From assembly GCA_025353435.1 (NCBI GenBank), contig JANXQR010000303.1, positions 1 to 7,642 on the forward strand: a stretch of 7,642 nucleotides of DNA, read 5' to 3'. The notes under the pieces are model-generated. The model saw only the letters and a list, made by a program, of their open reading frames with translations, searched no databases and had not been told where the DNA came from. Of this stretch, positions 1 to 5,110 are shown one piece after another. Positions within the stretch are counted from its first letter, which is position 1, and each line of letters starts with the position of its first letter. The translations under genes and the position numbers were made by a program. This DNA is from Acidobacteriota bacterium. GTDB lineage: Bacteria; Acidobacteriota; Terriglobia; Terriglobales; Acidobacteriaceae.

Positions 1-160
1 CCGAGGCGCTGAGACAACCCCAGTCTGGATTGAACGTGGAATACTCGCCGCCCACCGAGATGTTCATTACGCGAGTGGTGGCGGAAGCGGCGCTTTGCGC
101 AAGCAAAGATCCCGTAAAAAGCAACGACAAAACAGACAACACGCAGATCTTCTTCAACAT
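1..160 (-). CDS. N-terminus of exported protein, probably outer-membrane beta-barrel (partial)
   Basis: Reading the minus strand from an ATG at 160-158 gives 53 open codons that run off the left edge. The protein begins MLKKICVLSVLSLLF, a basic N-terminus followed by a hydrophobic stretch, with an SPase I-like boundary around residues 21-24 (LLAQSAA). This is a classical Sec signal peptide. The mature start contains the segment SVGGEYSTFNPDWGC (residues 36-50). A glycine- and aromatic-rich segment like this is typical of the first strand of small outer-membrane beta-barrel proteins, but too little is visible to name a family. A Shine-Dalgarno AAGGA (minus strand, 174-170) lies 9 nt upstream of the ATG and supports this start. 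The gene is divergent from the DMT transporter. An overlapping minus-strand frame starting at 177 ends after a few codons within this gene and does not compete. Confidence 0.75.
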   Translation of the reverse strand, partial: MLKKICVLSVLSLLFTGSLLAQSAASATTRVMNISVGGEYSTFNPDWGCLSAS

Positions 161-169
161 TCCAATCGG

Positions 170-174
170 TCCTT
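170..174 (-). promoter_or_regulatory. Ribosome binding site of the left-edge exported protein gene
   Basis: On the minus strand this reads AAGGA and ends 9 nt before the ATG at 160. It is the only good Shine-Dalgarno match near the signal-peptide start and so fixes that start. I found no convincing promoter on the minus strand further upstream. Confidence 0.55.
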
Positions 175-435
175 CATAAAAATTGATGCGAGGCAAAAAA
201 CGCCCTCTACGGAATCACCCGCCGCTGGGGTCCCTGGCGAGAGTCGTGCAATCCCCAGTCTCCCACCCTGCCGCGCCCGTTGACAAATGGATAAACAAAA
301 CCGTTTCGGCCTCATCATTCTCTGCCAGACCGAGTTCCCCATTGGACATCCCCATTAGACTTGCCATCCAGCCAGTGGTTTGCCCGCCTCAATCCCCTCC
401 TTAATCCTCTTTTTCACTTTGCCGCGCTTACCGTC

Positions 436-480
436 GCTCGTCCCGTGCTTGCTCGTCCCGTGCTTGCTAATCCCGTAGTT
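436..480. repeat. Three tandem 15-bp repeats
   Basis: GCTCGTCCCGTGCTT occurs at 436-450 and exactly again at 451-465. A third copy at 466-480 differs at three positions (GCTAATCCCGTAGTT). There is no spacer between copies. A further 13-bp imperfect direct repeat (CCCCATTGGACAT, then CCCCATTAGACTT) sits upstream at 337-362. The repeats are in non-coding DNA just before the DMT transporter gene. They are too short and too close together to be a CRISPR array and most likely arose by replication slippage. Confidence 0.8.
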
Positions 481-575
481 GATAATCTTCTTCAGTGGCG
501 GCCCCTTCCCCTCTGCCAACCCATCACCCGTCCCCGCTTCGCACGCGCAGTAACAAGTCTCACCAATCTGACCCA

Positions 576-1481
576 ATGACCAATCAGCCCCACTCACCAT
601 CAGAACTCCGCGGCGTCCTCCTTGCCCTCGCCACGTTCACCTTCTGGGTCCTCGCCGACACCAGCGTCAAGGTCATCGGCCGTTCCTCGCTTCCCGCCTA
701 TGAAATCCTCGCCTTCATGGGCCTCTCCATCTGCGGAGCCGTCGCCCTCTATGCCGCCCTCCGCCGCCAGATCAAGCGCCTCAGGCCCGTCAACCCGCGC
801 CATCAAGCCATGCGCTCACTCCTCGACCTCGTCAACAATCTCTGCGTCATCATCGCCCTGCGCCACGTCTCGCTCCCCCTCTTCTACATCCTCGTCTTCA
901 TGTCGCCCCTCGTCATCACCCTCCTCGCCGCCACCTTTCTCTACGAGAAAATTGGCCTGGGCAGAGTTCTCGCCGCCATTGCCGGCTTCGTCGGAGTGGT
1001 CATCGCCGTCAACCCATTCAGCGCCTCCCGCCAGGGCGACTGGATCGGGTTCCTCGCCTGCATGGTCTGCGTCGCCTGCTTCTCCGTCAACATGGTCTGG
1101 TCCCGCATCCTCACCCGCACTGAAACCGCCGAGAGCCTCGCATTGTTCTCCGCCATCGTCATGACCGTCGCCGGCTTCGGCGCCATGCTCTTCCACGCCG
1201 AACCCGTCAGCGGCCCCTGGCTCCTCGCCCTCCTCGCCATGGGCGTCTTCTGCGCCGCCGGCAGCGTCTGCTTCTTCCTCGCCCTCAAGCTCGCGTCGGC
1301 CTCCACCGTCTCCCAATACCACTACACCCAACTCCTCACCGGCTCGCTCGTGTCCTGGCTAGTCTGGCGACAATTACCCACGCTCTCCATGGTCATAGGC
1401 GGCACTCTAATCGTCGCCGCCGGCCTATACGTCGCCCTCCCCCGCTCCCGCACCAGTCCTCAATCCTCCGCCACTAATTAG
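576..1481 (+). CDS. DMT-superfamily (EamA) transporter
   Basis: This 301-residue integral membrane protein has two tandem EamA-type halves, about residues 12-146 and 155-288. Hydrophobicity gives about ten helices, near 12-33, 42-62, 78-97, 101-122, 128-146, 155-177, 187-206, 213-238, 246-266 and 270-288. The pattern and length are normal for 10-TMS drug/metabolite exporters of the inner membrane. Characteristic segments are the SPLVITLLAATFLYEKIG loop ending helix 4 and the GxxGVVIAVNP end of helix 5. Substrates vary in this superfamily (amino acids, nucleosides, S-adenosylmethionine and others), and the sequence does not reveal which applies. I chose the ATG at 576 because the in-frame extension to a GTG at 495 adds 27 low-complexity residues unlike the family. 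No good Shine-Dalgarno precedes either start. Codons end mostly in C, making the coding strand strikingly C-rich. The downstream padR gene has its own promoter, so this is probably a single-gene unit. Confidence 0.9.
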   Translation: MTNQPHSPSELRGVLLALATFTFWVLADTSVKVIGRSSLPAYEILAFMGLSICGAVALYAALRRQIKRLRPVNPRHQAMRSLLDLVNNLCVIIALRHVSLPLFYILVFMSPLVITLLAATFLYEKIGLGRVLAAIAGFVGVVIAVNPFSASRQGDWIGFLACMVCVACFSVNMVWSRILTRTETAESLALFSAIVMTVAGFGAMLFHAEPVSGPWLLALLAMGVFCAAGSVCFFLALKLASASTVSQYHYTQLLTGSLVSWLVWRQLPTLSMVIGGTLIVAAGLYVALPRSRTSPQSSATN

Positions 1482-1515
1482 GTTTACGTCCCCGGGGTTT
1501 GCCTCCGGTTTTATC

Positions 1516-1534
1516 TCTTGACAGTCTAGAGGAG
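1516..1534 (+). promoter_or_regulatory. Operator-like repeat, copy 1 (overlaps -35 box)
   Basis: TCTTGACAGTCTAGAGGAG at this site matches the copy at 1546-1564 at 17 of 19 positions. The two copies start exactly 30 bp apart, about three helical turns, so they lie on the same face of the DNA. Copy 1 contains the -35 hexamer itself and one TCTAGA palindrome. Its position on the promoter of a padR gene makes it a likely PadR binding site. That role is inferred, not shown. Confidence 0.6.
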
Positions 1535-1546
1535 CGATTCTATTAT
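1518..1546 (+). promoter_or_regulatory. Sigma-70-type promoter of the padR-ADOP operon
   Basis: A perfect -35 box TTGACA (1518-1523) is followed by a 17-bp spacer and a -10 box TATTAT (1541-1546), one base from consensus. Transcription would start around 1552-1554, giving a leader of under 20 nt before the TTG start of padR. It is the best promoter in the window. It is overlapped on both sides by the 19-bp repeats described separately, so a bound repressor would cover the -35 region and the -10/start region together. Confidence 0.8.
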
Positions 1547-1564
1547 CTAGACAATCTAGAGGAG
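1546..1564 (+). promoter_or_regulatory. Operator-like repeat, copy 2 (overlaps -10, start site and RBS)
   Basis: TCTAGACAATCTAGAGGAG holds two TCTAGA palindromes separated by CAA (1546-1551 and 1555-1560), which together form a dyad-like site. It begins on the last base of the -10 box, covers the predicted transcription start, and ends in AGAGGAG (1558-1564), which also serves as the Shine-Dalgarno of padR, 5 nt before its TTG start. Binding here would block transcription initiation. The shared DNA makes this stretch doubly constrained. Confidence 0.6.
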
Positions 1565-1569
1565 AGACA

Positions 1570-1920
1570 TTGACCGATCGAAATGGTCCCCGCGATTCGA
1601 AATCGAGCGATCTGGTCCAGGGAACCCTGGAGATGCTGATCCTGAAAACTTTGGCCATGGAGCCGATGCATGGATACGGCGTGGGTCTCCGCATCGAGCA
1701 GATCAGCGGAGGAGTGTTCAAGGTGAACGCCGGATCGCTGCTTCCTGCCCTCAGCCGGATGGAGCGCGCCGGCGATGTGAAATCAGAGTGGCGCGCAACA
1801 GAAAATAATCGCCGCGCGAAATATTACCTTCTCACCGCGAAGGGCCGGCGAGCTCTTTCGGCAGAGACCGAGCAGTGGCAGCGCCAGATCGACGCCATCG
1901 CGCGCATTCTCGAAGCCTGA
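1570..1920 (+). CDS. PadR-family transcriptional regulator, acidobacterial type
   Basis: This 116-residue regulator has a PadR winged-helix domain at residues 15-92 and a short C-terminal helix (95-115) of the kind used for dimerisation. Landmarks are LVQGTLEMLILKTL (15-28), the HGY motif (34-36), the recognition-helix segment GSLLPALSRMERAG (55-68) and the wing RRAKYYLLTAKG (81-92). In Acidobacteria a PadR subfamily (as I recall, TIGR03433) is habitually encoded beside ADOP permeases, as here. PadR proteins usually repress their own and neighbouring genes and release DNA on binding a small molecule; the ligand is unknown here. The start is TTG at 1570: AGAGGAG sits 5 nt upstream, the next in-frame Met (residue 22) would cut into the winged helix, and the ATG at 1583 is out of frame. 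It shares a promoter with the permease gene 31 bp downstream. Confidence 0.92.
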   Translation: MTDRNGPRDSKSSDLVQGTLEMLILKTLAMEPMHGYGVGLRIEQISGGVFKVNAGSLLPALSRMERAGDVKSEWRATENNRRAKYYLLTAKGRRALSAETEQWQRQIDAIARILEA

Positions 1921-1941
1921 CGCTCCTGGTGACGTGCAATC

Positions 1942-1945
1942 GAGG
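1942..1945 (+). promoter_or_regulatory. Ribosome binding site deciding the ADOP permease start
   Basis: GAGG lies 6 nt upstream of the ATG at 1952. The alternative in-frame GTG at 1934 would add six residues, but this Shine-Dalgarno would then be inside the coding sequence and no equivalent precedes the GTG. Confidence 0.55.
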
Positions 1946-1951
1946 ACCAAA

Positions 1952-4816
1952 ATGAGTTGGTTTGCAAACATCGCCAAAGGAATCGCATCGCTGTTTCAAC
2001 GGCAGCGTGTTGAACGCGAGCTCGACGAGGAGCTGCAAGGCTATTTTGAAGCCTCCGCGGCCCATAAGCAGCGCAATGGCATGACTGGAGAAGAAGCTCG
2101 CCGCGCCGCCAGCGTCGAACTGGGCAGCCGCAATTCCGTAAAGCACCAGGTGTGGTCATCGCGCTGGGAATCCATCGTTGACGGAATCATGCAGGACCTT
2201 CGAGTCAGCGTCCGCATGCTCGCCAAGAGTCCCGGTTTTACCACGGTGGCTCTGCTGTCACTGGCGCTCGGTATTGGTGGCAATACAGCCATCTTTACCT
2301 TGATCAACCAGGTGCTGCTCCGCAATCTTCCGGTCCGCGACCCACAGCAGCTGGTCGCGTTTGGCAGTTCCGTATTCGGTGGCGTTGCAGGTGGCATCAG
2401 TCTTGGCGATTTTGGGGGCTATTTCCCCTGGGATTTCACGCGCGAGATGGAAGCGAATCCCGGGCCGTTTCAGGGAATCGCTGCCTACGGTAGTTTTTCA
2501 AACCAGGTGAGTATCCGGCGACTGGCAGGCGGCGCGAGCGACGCAAATTCTCCCGCGATGCTGGCGCCGGCCAATCTTGTCTCGGGCAACTACTTCAGTG
2601 TCCTGGGCGCTCAACCTCTGCTCGGCCGCACCATCGGGCCGCTTGACGACGCTATCCCCGGAAGCGGCGCCGTGGTGGTGCTGAGCTATCACTTCTGGCA
2701 GCAGTCCCTCTCTTCCGATCCTCACATCGTGGGAAAATCCATCTCCATAAACGGCGCGCCATTCGAAGTCGTGGGCGTAATGCCGCAAGGCTTTCACGGC
2801 ATCAAGCAGGAATTGGAGCCAACGGAGTTGTGGACGCCAATCAGCATGCAAAGTGCGGTGCTTCAGCAAGCCTCGATGCTGACACCATACTCGGGCCTGT
2901 ATTTTCTACATCTATTCGGGCGTCTCAGTGCCGGGGCGGCCGCACACAAGTCTGAACTCGCGCAAAGCCAGAGCTGGCTCAACCAGCAGGTGCGCAATGG
3001 CATTCGTGAACGCGAAGGCGAAAACCTATCCGCTGATCGCCAGCTGGAGATCAGTCGCGTTAACGTTCCGCTGGTCCCCGCTGCGCGTGGCGTGTCAATG
3101 ATCCGCAGCCAGTATGGCGACTCGTTGAAGACTCTTATGATTGTTGTAGTCCTGGTGCTGCTGATCGCGTGTGCCAACCTGGCCAACTTTCTTCTTTCTC
3201 GCGCCGCAACGCGACGCCAGGAAATCCTGACGCGACTTGCTCTGGGGTCAAGCCGTATGCGCATTGTGCGGCAGGGACTGATTGAAACCTTTCTCCTATC
3301 GCTGATCGGCGGGTTGATGGGTCTGGTCATCGCATTCATGGCGACGCGCGCGCTCCTGGCCTTTGTGGGTCGCGGCAACGCTTACACCGCCATGAGTCCA
3401 GCCCCAAACCTTGGCGTGCTGCTCTTCACGTTGGGCGTGTCTCTTTTCACCGGAATTCTGTTCGGTTTGGCTCCGTCAATCAGTGCGGCGCGGCTCGAAT
3501 CCCGCGGAACGTTGAGCGCCGGAACGCGCACCGTTCAGAGCAACGGGGGAAAAACCGCGAGATTCTGGCCGAAAGCGCTGGTGATTGTTCAGGTGACGCT
3601 CTCGCTCGTGCTCCTGGTGGTCGCGGGCCTTTTTCTGCGGACCTTGCGCAATCTTCAGGACCAGGACTACGGCTTTGAGAGGACCCACCTGCTGCTCGCA
3701 GACATTGGCGAACACCTCGCCGGTTACGCTCCCTACCAGGTAGCGGCACTGCACCAGGCGCTTCTCGATCGCCTGTCGGCGATCCCCGGTGTTCGCTCGG
3801 CTGCGCTCTCCGCGACTCCGCCCATCAGTGGCGGGGCTTGGACTTCAAACATTTCGCTTTCCGGCTACACACCCGGCCCCAAAGAAAATATGGTGTCGAT
3901 TCTGAATCGAGTCTCCGGGCAGTATTTTGAGACAGCGGGGATCTCCATCGTCGCAGGGCGCGCAATTTCCCCCGCTGACACAGCCAATAGTCTTAAGGTC
4001 ACCGTCGTGAACCAGACCCTTGCTTTGAAATACTTTCCCAAAGGCGACGCCATCGGGCGGCAACTGACAATCGGGATCGATTCGGTGAAGGGGCCCTGGC
4101 AGATTGTTGGAATCGCCAGAGATACAAGATCCGGCGACCCGCGCGACACCGATCCCGTGCGAATGACTTATATTCCGTTATCGCAGATCGATCCTTTTCT
4201 TCCCGTAAATGCTGCGGCTCCATCTGCGAACGGCAAGGCCATCAAGCCAGTGCCTCGTCTGGAAAATGAAGATTGCTACGCCCATACGATTCTGATTCGC
4301 ACATCGAACGATCCCGCCAAAACAATTACGGACCTTCGAAACACCGTTGCCGCCGTTGACCCTAACCTTCCCCTCCTGCAGATCACCACAATCCAGGATC
4401 AGGTTTCAAATCTCATCTCGCACGATGAGCTTATCTCCACTTTGACGGGCGTATTCTCGCTGCTCGCGCTGCTGCTGGCGGCCATTGGACTCTATGGCGT
4501 CATGAGCTACAACGTGATTCGTCGAACCAACGAGATCGGGATCCGACTTGCACTTGGAGCACAAAGTGGGAATGTACTGCGGATGATTATGCGCGAATCG
4601 TTCGTCCTGCTCGCGATCGGAATAGCATTGGGCTTGCCGCTTGCCATTCTGGCAACAAGGGTCATTAAACAACAACTATTCGCGATCGATGCCATTGACC
4701 CTACCTCCTTCGCGGCCGCGCTCCTGGTGGTCAGCCTGATGACATTGATTGCAGGGTGGCTCCCCGCGCGACGTGCGGCGAAGGTTGATCCCGTAACCGC
4801 TCTTCGCTGTGAATGA
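1952..4816 (+). CDS. ABC transporter permease, ADOP family (duplicated FtsX/MacB-type, no ATPase)
   Basis: This 954-residue inner-membrane protein contains two tandem MacB/FtsX permease units. Residues 1-85 form the soluble permease-prefix region (RVERELDEEL, then GMTGEEARRAA). Unit 1 has a first helix at about 96-122, a large periplasmic domain to about 390, then three helices near 395-417, 448-474 and 487-512. Unit 2 has a helix at 541-563, a periplasmic domain to about 825, then helices near 830-853, 880-903 and 917-938. Both units carry the cytoplasmic RLALG motif after the second helix (TRLALGSSRMRIVRQ and IRLALGAQSGNVLRM). The C-terminus PARRAAKVDPVTALRCE is the usual MacB-type ending. 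The architecture matches the acidobacterial duplicated orphan permease family (as I recall, TIGR03434). MacB-type permeases transmit ATP-driven movement to periplasmic partners. No Walker A sequence or ATPase gene is present, so any partner must be encoded elsewhere. Substrate unknown. Probably co-transcribed with padR. Confidence 0.93.
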   Translation: MSWFANIAKGIASLFQRQRVERELDEELQGYFEASAAHKQRNGMTGEEARRAASVELGSRNSVKHQVWSSRWESIVDGIMQDLRVSVRMLAKSPGFTTVALLSLALGIGGNTAIFTLINQVLLRNLPVRDPQQLVAFGSSVFGGVAGGISLGDFGGYFPWDFTREMEANPGPFQGIAAYGSFSNQVSIRRLAGGASDANSPAMLAPANLVSGNYFSVLGAQPLLGRTIGPLDDAIPGSGAVVVLSYHFWQQSLSSDPHIVGKSISINGAPFEVVGVMPQGFHGIKQELEPTELWTPISMQSAVLQQASMLTPYSGLYFLHLFGRLSAGAAAHKSELAQSQSWLNQQVRNGIREREGENLSADRQLEISRVNVPLVPAARGVSMIRSQYGDSLKTLMIVVVLVLLIACANLANFLLSRAATRRQEILTRLALGSSRMRIVRQGLIETFLLSLIGGLMGLVIAFMATRALLAFVGRGNAYTAMSPAPNLGVLLFTLGVSLFTGILFGLAPSISAARLESRGTLSAGTRTVQSNGGKTARFWPKALVIVQVTLSLVLLVVAGLFLRTLRNLQDQDYGFERTHLLLADIGEHLAGYAPYQVAALHQALLDRLSAIPGVRSAALSATPPISGGAWTSNISLSGYTPGPKENMVSILNRVSGQYFETAGISIVAGRAISPADTANSLKVTVVNQTLALKYFPKGDAIGRQLTIGIDSVKGPWQIVGIARDTRSGDPRDTDPVRMTYIPLSQIDPFLPVNAAAPSANGKAIKPVPRLENEDCYAHTILIRTSNDPAKTITDLRNTVAAVDPNLPLLQITTIQDQVSNLISHDELISTLTGVFSLLALLLAAIGLYGVMSYNVIRRTNEIGIRLALGAQSGNVLRMIMRESFVLLAIGIALGLPLAILATRVIKQQLFAIDAIDPTSFAAALLVVSLMTLIAGWLPARRAAKVDPVTALRCE

Positions 4817-4830
4817 GGATCATCTTCGGG

Positions 4831-4861
4831 GCTCCGCCGGCACTACTCGCGCCAGCGGAGC
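4831..4861 (+). terminator. Stem-loop just downstream of the permease gene
   Basis: GCTCCGCCGGC (4831-4841) and GCCAGCGGAGC (4851-4861) pair as an 11-bp stem with one mismatch around a 9-nt loop, starting 14 nt after the permease stop codon. No T-run follows, so it is not a canonical intrinsic terminator. It may protect the 3' end of the mRNA or assist termination. Confidence 0.45.
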
Positions 4862-4930
4862 GTTAGCAACAGCAAATGGATTCCATCCAGGCTTGATCCG
4901 ATTCCATCTGAAATATTCTCGATGAGAGGC

Positions 4931-5008
4931 GGGTGGCTCCAGTCTCCACCCCAAATGCCTGGGTGCCCTATCCTTGCCGCAGTCTCATCGTGGAAAGGGC
5001 GGGAGACT
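4931..5008. repeat. Nested palindromic intergenic element
   Basis: Three inverted pairings lie together. GGGTGG (4931-4936) pairs with CCACCC (4946-4951). CCTTGCCGC (4972-4980) pairs with GTGGAAAGG (4990-4998) with one mismatch and one G-T wobble. An outer AGTCTCC (4941-4947) matches GGAGACT (5002-5008). The wording (a TGGGTGCCC core followed by a CCTTGCCGC hairpin) resembles dispersed palindromic repeats that I recall from acidobacterial intergenic regions. The imperfect inner stem suggests an old, decaying copy. It sits about 100 bp upstream of the DUF885 start, so it may lie within that gene's leader. Confidence 0.45.
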
Positions 5009-5099
5009 ACCAACCTCAATCGGCGCTCCTGGATTCAACTCTGTGCGGAAGGCGCGAATCGGACGCCCGGCACTACCCCGACCATTTACGATCCAAGTC

Positions 5100-5105
5100 G
5101 GAGAG
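5100..5105 (+). promoter_or_regulatory. Ribosome binding site deciding the DUF885 start
   Basis: GGAGAG lies 5 nt upstream of the ATG at 5111, directly before a signal peptide. It supports this start over the ATG at 4922, which would add 63 residues in front of the signal peptide. Confidence 0.65.
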
Positions 5106-5110
5106 TCTTC

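Larger units (their letters stand above)
161..575. other. Divergent intergenic interval, no gene seen
   Basis: These 415 bases lie between the divergent starts of the exported-protein gene and the DMT transporter gene. Short open frames on both strands show no start signals and no recognisable protein features. The plus strand becomes strongly pyrimidine-rich from about 335 onward and merges into the C-rich coding strand of the transporter. The interval holds two small direct-repeat patches: a 13-bp pair at 337-362 and a 15-bp triplet at 436-480. A TTGACA at 280-285 has no matching -10 box. The promoters of both flanking genes must lie here, but I cannot place them with confidence. Confidence 0.6.

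Noticed and set aside
280..308. TTGACA as a -35 box of a plus-strand promoter
   Set aside because: The sequence 17-18 bp downstream (GTTTCG) bears no resemblance to a -10 box. The same applies to TTGACA at 7245-7250.
436..480. CRISPR array
   Set aside because: The repeats are 15 bp with no spacers and no cas genes are present.
495..575. GTG-initiated N-terminal extension of the DMT transporter
   Set aside because: It adds 27 Pro/Ser/His-rich residues with no hydrophobic or family character, and no Shine-Dalgarno precedes it. The ATG at 576 leads directly into the first helix.
622..1331. Long open frames overlapping the DMT transporter on both strands
   Set aside because: The Ser/Pro-rich plus frame and the Asp/Glu/Gly-rich minus frames are typical shadows of a C-rich coding sequence.
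4893..4919. Possible DUF885 promoter (TTGATC, 15 bp, TATTCT)
   Set aside because: The spacer is too short, the -10 match is 4 of 6, and it is nearly 200 bp from the start codon. Not strong enough to annotate.
4922..5110. 63-residue N-terminal extension of the DUF885 protein
   Set aside because: It would bury the signal peptide, runs through a palindromic repeat element, and ignores the good Shine-Dalgarno at 5100-5105.
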